Shown here: one piece after another, positions 1 to 7,290 of the stretch | How positions within the stretch are numbered: position 1 is the stretch's first letter | Layout of the letters: each line of letters starts with the position of its first letter | Source: an uncultured Clostridia bacterium | GTDB taxonomy: Bacteria > Bacillota > Clostridia > Oscillospirales > CAG-272 | Assembly (NCBI GenBank): GCA_947624995.1 | Contig: CANQMS010000001.1 | Coordinates: 1-64,000, forward strand | Length of the DNA stretch: 64,000 bases | Reading direction: 5' to 3' | Notes under the pieces: generated by a model | Told to the model about the DNA's origin: nothing | Databases searched by the model: none | The model's input: only the letters and a program-made list of their open reading frames with translations | Program-made: the position numbers and the translations under genes

Positions 1-72
1 GGTTCTCCTCTTGGCATAAAAATGCACCCCCTTGTTAGACATTATATCACATCGTCTAACTTTTGGGGTGCA
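1..72 (-). mobile_element. Left end of an insertion sequence (IS3/IS150-like), partial
   Basis: Read on the minus strand, positions 72 to 54 give a TG-starting terminal sequence (TGCACCCCAAAAGTTAGAC) of the kind that ends IS3-family, IS150-group elements. It is followed by a perfect TATAAT (42-47), an AAGGGGG ribosome binding site and an ATG at 17-15, whose frame (M P R G E ...) leaves the window after five complete codons. The terminal sequence is partly mirrored at 22-40, so 22-73 forms an imperfect palindrome with 7-bp GTTAGAC/GTCTAAC arms at 34-40 and 54-60. The family assignment rests on memory of IS150-type ends and on layout (inverted repeat, promoter, transposase start). The other end and any target duplication lie outside the window. 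Confidence 0.55.
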
Positions 73-292
73 TTTCATTTTTGGTGCGGTTTTTTCTTAT
101 GCATTTACCGTCAGGCAAAATCGACTCTGTTCCGACCATGACTTCTCCGTCTTTTGAACGGTATAAAGACGAGGTCACCTTTAACGGCAGGTCGGCATCC
201 GTCGGACGCGAGAACGTCAGCCTCAAGAGCGCTTCTTTTTCTATCGCCTCGGACAAAAGGTCTATGAAGAGCGATACGGATGTGCCGGTCAT
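56..292 (-). pseudogene. Truncated gene fragment cut by the insertion sequence
   Basis: A 78-codon frame starts in an ATGA overlap with the plsY stop codon, so it looks translationally coupled to plsY. Its last five codons (M H P K S) and stop codon lie inside the apparent insertion-sequence end, so the native gene is probably interrupted near position 73 and only about the first 73 residues remain. The N-terminal part (SLFIDLLSEAIEKEALLRL then FSRPTDADLPLKV) resembles the start of a clostridial SAM-dependent methyltransferase family that begins with a short alpha helix and a 'S/KP..' turn. That is a weak family impression, not a firm assignment. No methyltransferase motif I (GxGxG) is present, as expected for so short a remnant. 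It could instead be a short intact gene of unknown function. Confidence 0.45.
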
Positions 293-1023
293 TTCTTTTC
301 GCCGCCGCTCTTTTTACCGAAGACCTTCTTTATGTCGATCTTGGATTCGGTGCGGTTAAACAAGCGCTTCATATTCGGATAGTGGCGCCAAAGCACAAGG
401 ACCGCGAGCATGACGGCAAAAGTCATAGACGGCATCCAGAACCGCCCGAGCATAAAGCCTATGCCCATAGTTGCCCTGTGTGCCAGCGGGTATATCATCG
501 CCGCCATTATCGAGGCGAGCGAGACGTATTTGAATCCGAAGAACACGATCAGGAAAACGGCGAAAATTATAAGGAAAGCAAACGGATTGAGGAGCAGGAT
601 CATCATGCCGGCGCATACTATCCCCTTGCCGCCGTGAAACTTGTAAAACACCGGGAAAATGTGCCCGACGACGCACATGAAGCACGAAAAATACGCGCCC
701 GGTATGCCGAGGATCGCTGTCCCGACAAGGTAAGCGGCGACCGTTTTCCCCGCGTCACCGAGCAGTGTCAGACCGGCGGAGCCCTTCCCGTATGTACGCA
801 GGACATTTGTCATTCCCGCGTTGCCGCTGCCGCTCGACCTTATGTCGGTGCCGTATTTTACCTTTGATATGATGATGGCGGAATTAATGCTGCCCAAAAG
901 ATAGCCCGCGATCATCGAAACGATGAATCCGCCGACATAGAGGATCATGAAGGTCACGGTGTCCGCCCCGCCTATAAGGTAGTGCCCGATAAATCCGTCG
1001 TCAATAAAATCGAAAAAGGTCAT
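289..1023 (-). CDS. plsY: Acyl-phosphate glycerol-3-phosphate acyltransferase PlsY
   Basis: Integral membrane enzyme that moves an acyl group from acyl-phosphate to the 1-position of glycerol-3-phosphate, the first step of phospholipid synthesis in bacteria using the PlsX/PlsY route. Hallmarks are YLLGSINSA (41-49), SGSGNAGMTN (64-73; the family has SGNPGATN) and GHIFPVFYKFHGGKG (120-134), with several membrane segments between them. At 244 residues it is longer than the usual 200-odd, with about 30 extra N-terminal residues and a Lys-rich tail. The ATG is preceded by GAGG at seven bases. It follows der by 20 bp in the same operon and its stop overlaps the next start. The der-plsY neighbourhood is usual in Firmicutes. 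Confidence 0.93.
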   Translation of the reverse strand: MTFFDFIDDGFIGHYLIGGADTVTFMILYVGGFIVSMIAGYLLGSINSAIIISKVKYGTDIRSSGSGNAGMTNVLRTYGKGSAGLTLLGDAGKTVAAYLVGTAILGIPGAYFSCFMCVVGHIFPVFYKFHGGKGIVCAGMMILLLNPFAFLIIFAVFLIVFFGFKYVSLASIMAAMIYPLAHRATMGIGFMLGRFWMPSMTFAVMLAVLVLWRHYPNMKRLFNRTESKIDIKKVFGKKSGGEKK

Positions 1024-1043
1024 ATTTTAGCCTCGGTATGTGT

Positions 1044-2375
1044 TCAGTCTTTCTCGTCCCCGCGAGCGCGGATTATAAGTCTGATCGGTGTGCCGCGGAA
1101 CCCGAATGTTTCGCGCAGGTTGTTTTCGATATAGCGCTGATACGAGAAGTGGAAGAGCTCCGCGCGGTTGCAGAATATAACGAACGTCGGCGGCGCGGTG
1201 CTCGCCTGGGTCATATAATATATCTTCAGGCGCTTGCCCTTGTCGGACGGCGGCTGTACCCGCATTGTGATCTCCGAGAGCAGGTCGTTCAGCATTCCGG
1301 TCGTTATTCTCGTATTCGCGTTTGCGTAGACGCTGTTAATCTCCTCGAACAGACCCGTGACGCGCTGCCCTGTTTTGGCTGAGATAAAATGTATCGGCGC
1401 GTAAGTCATGTACGAGAGCGCGGTGCGGATATCGTTTGTGAACGTTTTGACGGTCGAGTTGTCCTTTTCGACCGCGTCCCACTTGTTAACGGCGATTATG
1501 CACGCTTTGCCCGCCTCGTGTGCGATGCCGGCGATCTTTTCGTCCTGCTCCGTTATGCCCTCCGAACCGTCTATCAGAAGGATGCAAACGTCCGCCCGTT
1601 CGACCGCCATTTGCGCGCGCAGCACGCTGTATTTCTCGATCCTGTCGTTGACGCGGCTCTTTTTTCTTATGCCTGCGGTGTCGATGAAGTTGAATTTGCC
1701 GAACTCGTTTTCGACCATCGTATCAATGGCATCCCGCGTGGTTCCGGCGATATCGGATACGATCAGGCGGTCCTCCCCGAGTATTTTGTTTATGAGTGAG
1801 GATTTCCCCGCGTTCGGTTTTCCTATGACGGCGACATTGACCGTATCGTTCTCGTCCTCCTCGCTCTCCTGCTCGGGCAGACAGTCTATAACTGCGTCGA
1901 GCAGGTCCCCGGAGCCGCTGCCGTGCAGCGATGAGACCGCTATCGGTTCACGCTCGAATCCGAGCTCATAGAATTCGTAGAACTGCTCGTCAACGGCGCC
2001 TATGCGGTCAGCCTTGTTGACGCAGATGACGACAGGCTTGCCCGAGCGGCGCAGCATCGTCGCTATATCGCGGTCGTCCGCCACGAGCCCCGTGCGTATG
2101 TCGCACATAAAGATTATCACGTCGGCGGTGTCAATGGCGATCTTTGCCTGCTCGCGCATTTTAGAGAGGATGACATCGTCCGTCTTCGGCTCTATCCCGC
2201 CGGTGTCAACGATGACAAGCTCGCGCCCGCGCCATTCGGCGATGCCGTATATCCTGTCGCGTGTGACGCCCGGCGTGTCCTCGACTATCGCGCGGCGCTC
2301 GCCGATCAGCTTATTGAAAAGAGTGCTTTTGCCGACGTTAGGTCTGCCGACTATCGCTATGATTGGTTTTGACAT
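1044..2375 (-). CDS. der: Ribosome biogenesis GTPase Der (EngA)
   Basis: Essential GTPase with two tandem G domains that acts in assembly of the 50S ribosomal subunit. The first domain has the P-loop GRPNVGKS (10-17), DTGG (57-60) and NKAD (120-123). The second has GKPNAGKS (185-192), a DTAG switch and NKWD further on. A KH-like domain fills the C-terminal 110 or so residues. Length (443) is normal for the family. GGAG lies eight bases before the ATG. It sits 24 bp after the membrane-anchored DUF3298-like gene and 20 bp before plsY, so the block looks co-transcribed. Confidence 0.97.
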   Translation of the reverse strand: MSKPIIAIVGRPNVGKSTLFNKLIGERRAIVEDTPGVTRDRIYGIAEWRGRELVIVDTGGIEPKTDDVILSKMREQAKIAIDTADVIIFMCDIRTGLVADDRDIATMLRRSGKPVVICVNKADRIGAVDEQFYEFYELGFEREPIAVSSLHGSGSGDLLDAVIDCLPEQESEEDENDTVNVAVIGKPNAGKSSLINKILGEDRLIVSDIAGTTRDAIDTMVENEFGKFNFIDTAGIRKKSRVNDRIEKYSVLRAQMAVERADVCILLIDGSEGITEQDEKIAGIAHEAGKACIIAVNKWDAVEKDNSTVKTFTNDIRTALSYMTYAPIHFISAKTGQRVTGLFEEINSVYANANTRITTGMLNDLLSEITMRVQPPSDKGKRLKIYYMTQASTAPPTFVIFCNRAELFHFSYQRYIENNLRETFGFRGTPIRLIIRARGDEKD

Positions 2376-2399
2376 CGGTGATCTCCCTTTCCCTTATAT

Positions 2400-3350
2400 T
2401 CAGGGGATGATGACGGCGGAGCCGAGCGAGGCGCGCGGTATTTCGAAAAGAGCATACCCGTCGAGCGTGAATACGAGCTCGATTATAAGCCCGAAGCCGT
2501 CCTCTGTATAATATGCGCCGGGATAAATGTCATATTCGGGTCTGTACTCCGTGAACATATCCTCATAGCTTGTCTCTGTCAGAAGCCCGTCCATACCCTT
2601 TTTGAGGGTGAATTTGCCGTCGAGAAACGCTTTTTTGACCGTGGAAAAATCCTTGAAAAGCTCGCTCGGCTGCAAAACGCGGCATTCGTCGGCGTCAAAA
2701 TTTATTGCGTACGCAAAGATGGTCGGGTGCGCGGACGCGTTCATATAGTAGTGCCCGACGACGACCGCGGAGAAAAACGTCCCGTTAGTATATTTTATAT
2801 CCGTGCTCTCGATAATGTATTCATAAGCGTCCGAAGGAGAGGCGCCGCACATGATCCGGCGCTGCTCGTCCATATAGGACACGATCTCGGCGTTGAGCTC
2901 GCTCTCCCTGTACTTTGAAGAGACGTTCGTTTTTATCTCCGGATAGATCATGACGACGCTGACGTCGCCCTCGCCCTCCGTCTTTGTTACGGTTTCTACT
3001 GTCATCGGCTCATCTTTGTCTTTGCCCCCGGAGGTGCCGGTGTCGGTGCCGGCGGTTTCGGTCGGGCTCTCGGTCGCGGATCCCGTTTCTTTGCCGATAC
3101 CGTTTTCGGTGTCCGAAGGTTTGCCGGTGCCGGGCTCGGTCCCCGATACTGCTCCCGACTCTGTGGGCTTACCTGTGCCGACGGTAACGGTGCCGTCCCC
3201 GCCGGGCGCCCTCCCCTTTGCAAAGAAGAGCGAGAGGAGCACTACGAGCAGCATTATTCCGGCGATCACGAAGAGCGTTATAATGATATATACCCTGTTC
3301 TGGTCCGACAGCTTGCGCTTGTTTTTCAGCGCGGTTTTTCCCTTTGCCAT
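2400..3350 (-). CDS. Membrane-anchored protein with DUF3298-like C-terminal domain
   Basis: A 316-residue protein of unknown role. A basic N-terminus (MAKGKTALKNKRKL) is followed by one transmembrane segment (about 20-45), then about 75 residues rich in Gly, Thr, Glu, Pro and Ser that act as a flexible linker. The C-terminal 200 residues resemble the DUF3298/RsiV-type extracytoplasmic fold (YPEIKTN...; an internal Y..P.YDIYPGAYY stretch). The topology implies an external domain on a stalk. The frame is open up to 3392, but 3350 has GGAG seven bases upstream and avoids a 29-bp overlap with the DUF512 gene, so I chose it. It is probably co-transcribed with the DUF512 gene and der. The domain assignment is by resemblance only. 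Confidence 0.7.
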   Translation of the reverse strand: MAKGKTALKNKRKLSDQNRVYIIITLFVIAGIMLLVVLLSLFFAKGRAPGGDGTVTVGTGKPTESGAVSGTEPGTGKPSDTENGIGKETGSATESPTETAGTDTGTSGGKDKDEPMTVETVTKTEGEGDVSVVMIYPEIKTNVSSKYRESELNAEIVSYMDEQRRIMCGASPSDAYEYIIESTDIKYTNGTFFSAVVVGHYYMNASAHPTIFAYAINFDADECRVLQPSELFKDFSTVKKAFLDGKFTLKKGMDGLLTETSYEDMFTEYRPEYDIYPGAYYTEDGFGLIIELVFTLDGYALFEIPRASLGSAVIIP

Positions 3351-3363
3351 ACGAAAACTCCGA

Positions 3364-4707
3364 TCATGATTGATTTGTACACGGCGACTCACTTGCCGGG
3401 TCCGAGCAGCCGATAACGGCGGATATGAATCCGGAAGCGGTCGGTCCCGCTGTCCTTACATGCACTCCGAGCTCCTGCCCGAGCCATTCCGGCGTGTGTC
3501 CGCAGAGGAAGAGATCCCCTTCGGCGCGCAGTGTCGACGGTGGGATGAGAAGCTCGTCCCCGAGGTCCCTGCCGCGAAGCTGCTCCGCCATGTCGATCCC
3601 GGTCAGAAGCCCCGCAACGGTGACCTCGCCACCGAAAAAGTTATTTTTGACAGCATATACTCTGCAATCGAGATTATAACACAACCTGCCGATCTTTTCA
3701 ACAGCCTTCGACATGAATCCGGCAGCAGCCTCCCCTGTCGCTATGGACACTCTCCGCACCTTTTCCGGGTCGAAATCGTACGTGTCGATGAATTCGAGCT
3801 CCTCGTCGATCTCGTCGAGAAACGATGTGATAAGACCGACGCCGTTGTCGAGCTGATCGTAGTCGCCGTAGTAGTCGGCGCCCGGCAGCGGGCGACCGGC
3901 TTTTATATACAGCTCGTCCGCTGCGCGGAAAATACGCGCGCCGTATTTTTCGATGCACATGTTCCCGAAATCGTCGACGAGGTCGATGATCTCCGCCGCT
4001 TCCTCGGGCGTGTATGGGGACAGCGGGAAAAGTCCGTCACGGTGCCCGGTCAGCCCCGCAGGGACGACGGAAACGCTCGTAACTCCGGGATAAAGGTATG
4101 ACAGATCCGTCATCGTGCGGCGAAGGGCTTCCCCGTCGTTTATCCCGCGGCACAGAACGATCTGGCAGTGCAGCTCGCACCCGCCGTCTGCGAGCGTTTT
4201 CATATACGAAAGCACCTCGCCCGCGCGCTTGTTTTTCATCATCCGAACGCGGAGCTCCGGGTCCGTCGTGTGAACGCTGACGTTTATCGGCGTGATGTGC
4301 ATTTTTATTATTCTGTCGATGTCGGACTCATGCAGATTTGTCAGCGTGATGTAATTTCCGTGAATGAACGACAGCCGCGAATCGTCGTCTTTAAAATAGA
4401 TCGTTGACCGCATACCTTTCGGATTCTGGTCAATAAAGCAGAAGATGCAGCCGTTTTCGCAGCGGTGCTTTTTGTCCATCAGCGCCGTTTCGAAATTCAG
4501 CCCGATATCGTCATACGTGTCCTTTTTGATAAAGAGCGAAAGCTGCTTTTCTTTACGCATGATCGAGAGCGAAACTTTTCTCTCCGTCAGATAAAAGCCG
4601 TAGTCGAGCACGTCGTTTATTTCGTGACCGTTTATCGAAAGCAGAACGTCGCCGGCGCGGATGCCCGCGCGCTCTGCCCTGCTGTGCGCGTCAACACTTT
4701 TTATCAA
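3364..4707 (-). CDS. DUF512 family protein (PDZ plus Cys-cluster, radical-SAM-like)
   Basis: 447 residues. A short PDZ-like segment (GIRAGDVLLSINGHEI, about 15-30) is followed by the DUF512 region with C-E-N-G-C-I-F-C-F-I-D, a CxxxCxxC iron-sulfur motif as in radical SAM proteins. Members are widespread in Clostridia next to der, and the biochemical role is not established to my knowledge. The start is a TTG. A stop codon lies just upstream in frame, and no ATG or GTG falls between it and the PDZ region. The ribosome binding site is weak. A near-consensus promoter lies 43-72 bp upstream, so this is probably the first gene of the der-plsY operon. Confidence 0.85.
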   Translation of the reverse strand: MIKSVDAHSRAERAGIRAGDVLLSINGHEINDVLDYGFYLTERKVSLSIMRKEKQLSLFIKKDTYDDIGLNFETALMDKKHRCENGCIFCFIDQNPKGMRSTIYFKDDDSRLSFIHGNYITLTNLHESDIDRIIKMHITPINVSVHTTDPELRVRMMKNKRAGEVLSYMKTLADGGCELHCQIVLCRGINDGEALRRTMTDLSYLYPGVTSVSVVPAGLTGHRDGLFPLSPYTPEEAAEIIDLVDDFGNMCIEKYGARIFRAADELYIKAGRPLPGADYYGDYDQLDNGVGLITSFLDEIDEELEFIDTYDFDPEKVRRVSIATGEAAAGFMSKAVEKIGRLCYNLDCRVYAVKNNFFGGEVTVAGLLTGIDMAEQLRGRDLGDELLIPPSTLRAEGDLFLCGHTPEWLGQELGVHVRTAGPTASGFISAVIGCSDPASESPCTNQS

Positions 4708-4749
4708 AACCAGAAGTCATCACCGCCGTACACACTATTCTCCAATATA

Positions 4750-4779
4750 ATTATACATAATACCGGCGTATTTTGTCAA
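4750..4779 (-). promoter_or_regulatory. Sigma-A-type promoter for the DUF512-der-plsY operon
   Basis: On the minus strand TTGACA (4779-4774) and TATAAT (4755-4750), both perfect consensus, are separated by 18 bp. The site lies between the sigK stop and the DUF512 start. Confidence 0.75.
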
Positions 4780-4781
4780 TA

Positions 4782-5465
4782 TCAAGTGATGCGTCCGTTG
4801 AGATAATCGCGCATTTCGGAAAGAGCGCTCTTTTCGATCCGTGACACGTATGAGCGAGATATTCCGAGCCTTTCGGCTACCTCGCGCTGGGTTTGGGGGC
4901 GCTCGCCGTAAAGACCGTACCGCAGGATCATTATTTTACGCTCCCTCTCGCTGAGCCTGCCGTTTATGTATTCAAGCGCCTTTTTGCATTTCATCCGAAC
5001 GTCGAGTTCGTCGGCGATATTGTCCTCGGTCGAGATTATGTCGCCGTATGTAAGGGGGTTCCCGTCGCGGTCGGTATCTATAGTCTCGTTTATCGAGACC
5101 TCATAGCTCTGCTTTTTCTGAGAGCGGAAAAACATCAAAATCTCGTTCTGTATGCACTTTGCCGCGTATGTTGCGAAGCGGGCGCCGTTTTTCATATTGA
5201 ACGAGTCGATCGCTTTGATGAGTCCGATCGAACCTATCGACAAAAGATCGTCCTGATTGCGGCTCGAGGAGTAGTATTTGCGCACTATGTGGGAAACGAG
5301 CCTGAGATTGTGCTCTATGAGCATCCGCCTCGCCTCCATGTCTCCGTTGCCGAATTCGGTGAAAAGACGGCGCTCTTCCTCCGGGGACAGCGGCGGTGGA
5401 AAGTTTTGCGCCCCCGAAACGCTCAGAAAAAAGCAGACAAGACACTCAAACAGACCCGAAAACAT
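4782..5465 (-). CDS. sigK: RNA polymerase sporulation sigma factor sigma-K (pro-sigma-K)
   Basis: Late mother-cell sigma factor. The first 20 residues (MFSGLFECLVCFFLSVSGAQ) are hydrophobic, matching the pro-sequence that SpoIVFB removes in Bacillus. Then come region 2 (MLIEHNLRLVSHIV, DLLSIGSIGLIKAIDSF, FATYAAKCIQNEIL) and region 4 with a helix-turn-helix (TQREVAERLGISRSYVSRIEKSAL). Length (227) matches SigK. The gene is intact, with no skin-type element interrupting it. The promoter is unclear: CATATAAT on the minus strand at 5511-5504 resembles a sigma-E -10, but I could not pair it with a convincing -35. Confidence 0.92.
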   Translation of the reverse strand: MFSGLFECLVCFFLSVSGAQNFPPPLSPEEERRLFTEFGNGDMEARRMLIEHNLRLVSHIVRKYYSSSRNQDDLLSIGSIGLIKAIDSFNMKNGARFATYAAKCIQNEILMFFRSQKKQSYEVSINETIDTDRDGNPLTYGDIISTEDNIADELDVRMKCKKALEYINGRLSERERKIMILRYGLYGERPQTQREVAERLGISRSYVSRIEKSALSEMRDYLNGRIT

Positions 5466-5556
5466 TGCACCCGCCCCCTCAAGACAGAAAATGATCCACC
5501 GTCATTATATGTTCCGATCAGTACACTTGATACAAAAACAGTCGGGCTTGCCGTTC

Positions 5557-5577
5557 ATGTGGCAGAATATACCACAT
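5557..5577. repeat. Inverted repeat between sigK and the DUF378 gene
   Basis: ATGTGG and CCACAT arms of 6 bp around a 9-bp AT-rich spacer, in the divergent gap between sigK and the small membrane protein gene. Position and symmetry suit a protein-binding site, but nothing identifies the protein. Confidence 0.35.
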
Positions 5578-5663
5578 TTTTTTCAAATATTCAGTCGCCA
5601 AACTGAGAATATTATAAATAAAGCGTCATACGGCGCTTATACTTCATTACGGAGAATACTGAA

Positions 5664-5879
5664 ATGATAATGGATAAGATCTCGCTTGTGCTCACGATAA
5701 TCGGAGCCATAAACTGGGGAAGCATCGGTCTTTTCAGCTTTGACATAGTCGCATGGATATGCGGCGGTCAGGGCAGCATGATCGCACGCATCATATATAC
5801 GCTCGTCGGTCTTGCGGGACTCTGGTGCATCACGCTCCTCTTCCGTCCGACTGAGTCATACTCAAGCGACAACGGCTGA
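5664..5879 (+). CDS. DUF378 family small membrane protein
   Basis: 71 residues with two predicted membrane segments. The N-terminus (DKISLVLTIIGAINWGSIGL) carries the INWG signature of DUF378, and the second helix ends LAGLWCITLLF. The function of the family is unknown. GGAG lies nine bases before the first ATG, and a second ATG two codons later is an alternative start. A GC-rich hairpin without a T-run follows at 5886-5918. Confidence 0.8.
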   Translation: MIMDKISLVLTIIGAINWGSIGLFSFDIVAWICGGQGSMIARIIYTLVGLAGLWCITLLFRPTESYSSDNG

Positions 5880-5885
5880 ATTAAA

Positions 5886-5918
5886 GGGGGAGGCGGCGCA
5901 TCAGCGGGCGCCTTCCCC
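5886..5918 (+). terminator. Possible weak terminator after the DUF378 gene
   Basis: GGGGGAGGCG pairs with CGCCTTCCCC around a short loop. There is no T-run after it, so termination is uncertain. Confidence 0.35.
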
Positions 5919-6022
5919 ATATCTTACATAAGGGAAATTTTTCTGTCTTTGCATGCGTATCAAAAAAGGCGGTGCAGAAAATAATATAGATACAAATATC
6001 TGCTCACGGAGGAAAAAAGAGT

Positions 6023-6205
6023 ATGTCGCAGACAATGATGAAGGTCGCAAAGGGCGTTGCCGCCGGGTTGATGATCGGCAGCGCAATCGGAGCCGTATCC
6101 GTAACAATGGTGAAGCCGAAGAAAAGCAAGTTCAAAAAGAGCGCGAGCCGCGCGCTCGACGCCGTCGGTACCATGATGCAGAACTTCTCCGACTGGGCTT
6201 TTTGA
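6023..6205 (+). CDS. Small basic membrane-associated protein, unknown function
   Basis: 60 residues that I do not recognise as a named family. Residues about 10-30 (VAAGLMIGSAIGAVSVTMV) form one Gly/Ala-rich hydrophobic segment, followed by a strongly basic patch (KPKKSKFKKS) and a short amphipathic tail ending NFSDWAF. The layout recalls small YtxH-like membrane proteins. CGGAGG sits nine bases before the ATG and a strong intrinsic terminator follows directly, which supports a real single-gene transcript. It is flanked by sporulation genes, so a sporulation role is possible but not shown. Confidence 0.65.
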   Translation: MSQTMMKVAKGVAAGLMIGSAIGAVSVTMVKPKKSKFKKSASRALDAVGTMMQNFSDWAF

Positions 6206-6210
6206 AGCCG

Positions 6211-6256
6211 GATCGGCGCCGATCGGGAAATACCCCGACCGGCGCCGATTTTTTAT
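6211..6256 (+). terminator. Rho-independent terminator after the 60-residue protein gene
   Basis: A GC-rich hairpin (GATCGGCGCCGATCGGG paired with a near-perfect complement ending in GGCGCCGAT) is followed by TTTTTTAT. It separates the small gene from the spoIIA operon. Confidence 0.85.
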
Positions 6257-6356
6257 CGGAAAAATATTTTTCGACATCAAAAAGTGACACCTTTTGCACA
6301 TGTGGCGGCGTAGAATTATCTCATATTAAATCCTTTATCACGAAAGGCGATATAAT

Positions 6357-6695
6357 ATGGGGAGCAGGATGAGAAGCAGCAAGGCTGAAGCCGTCACTGC
6401 CGTGGACGGTCACACGATGATCATATCGCTCACGGGCGATATAGATCATCACAGTGCGAAAAGATTACGGGGCGAGATAGATTCTTCCCTTTTTACGCTG
6501 CGTCCGAAGCGTGCCGTTATGGACATGTCCGAGGTCGAATTTATGGACAGCGCCGGGCTTGGGCTCATACTCGGCAGGATCGCTTGCGCGGAAAAAATAG
6601 GATGCAAGCTCACACTGCTGTCTCCTTCCCGGCAAGTGATGAAGATCCTCGACCTCGCCGGCGCGGGAAGACTTATCGAGATCAAGCAAAAATAG
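6357..6695 (+). CDS. spoIIAA: Anti-sigma F factor antagonist SpoIIAA
   Basis: STAS-domain protein of the forespore sigma-F switch. Unphosphorylated SpoIIAA binds SpoIIAB and frees sigma-F. The phosphorylatable serine is Ser65 in FMDSAGLGL (61-70; Bacillus has DSSGL). Length (112) is normal. Two starts compete: ATG 6357, and ATG 6369 with GGGGAG five bases upstream. The second would remove MGSR and is at least as likely. It is first in an operon with spoIIAB and sigF. A GAATTA hexamer at 6313-6318 resembles a sigma-H -10, but no matching -35 is visible. Confidence 0.93.
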   Translation: MGSRMRSSKAEAVTAVDGHTMIISLTGDIDHHSAKRLRGEIDSSLFTLRPKRAVMDMSEVEFMDSAGLGLILGRIACAEKIGCKLTLLSPSRQVMKILDLAGAGRLIEIKQK

Positions 6696-6740
6696 TCCGG
6701 CAGGGACCGGCTGATCCTTTGAAGGGAGAAAGGGAGAAAA

Positions 6741-7253
6741 ATGACAACAACAAAAAAGCCGATGACAGAGACGGCAGAAAAAAGAAAATCCGGCAGACCG
6801 CCGGAAAACCTGAAAAACGAGCTGCGCCTCGAGCTGCCGTCAAATTCGATAAACGAAGGTATTGCGCGCTCCATCGTTTCGGTGTTCGTATCGCAGCTCG
6901 ACCCGACGTTTGAAGAGCTGGCGGACATTAAGTGCGCCGTTTCCGAGGCGGTGACGAACTGCATCGTCCACGCCTACCGTGATACGCACGGGACGATATA
7001 CATAACGCTGAAAATTCTCGACGAAAAAACGGTCAGGATCGAGATACGCGACCGAGGATGCGGCATCGAGGACATAAAGACGGCGATGCAGCCTCTCTAT
7101 ACGACAGACAGTGAGGGGGAGCGGAGCGGCATGGGCTTTACCGTTATGGAAAGCTTTATGGACCGACTCTTCGTTGTAAGCAGCCTCGGGCGAGGGACGA
7201 AGATCACAATGGTCAAAACGCTCGGCGACGGGCGCATCCGGGGAATAAAATGA
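6741..7253 (+). CDS. spoIIAB: Anti-sigma F factor / serine kinase SpoIIAB
   Basis: GHKL-type kinase that binds sigma-F and phosphorylates SpoIIAA. The N box is EAVTNCIVHAY (69-79), the G1 box is IRDRGCGI (102-109), and the G2 region contains GMGFTVMESF. At 170 residues it is about 25 longer than Bacillus SpoIIAB. The extra part is a charged N-terminal tail (MTTTKKPMTETAEKRKSGRP) that I expect to be disordered. GAAGGGAGAAAGGGAG precedes the ATG. It lies 45 bp after spoIIAA and 37 bp before sigF. Confidence 0.93.
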   Translation: MTTTKKPMTETAEKRKSGRPPENLKNELRLELPSNSINEGIARSIVSVFVSQLDPTFEELADIKCAVSEAVTNCIVHAYRDTHGTIYITLKILDEKTVRIEIRDRGCGIEDIKTAMQPLYTTDSEGERSGMGFTVMESFMDRLFVVSSLGRGTKITMVKTLGDGRIRGIK

Positions 7254-7290
7254 CCGTTTCGTCCGCCGGCAGAAGGGGCAGGAGGAACAG

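Noticed and set aside
6281-6356. Sigma-H promoter for the spoIIA operon
   Set aside because: A GAATTA -10 is present, but the -35 (AGGA-type) is missing at the right distance, so it was not called.
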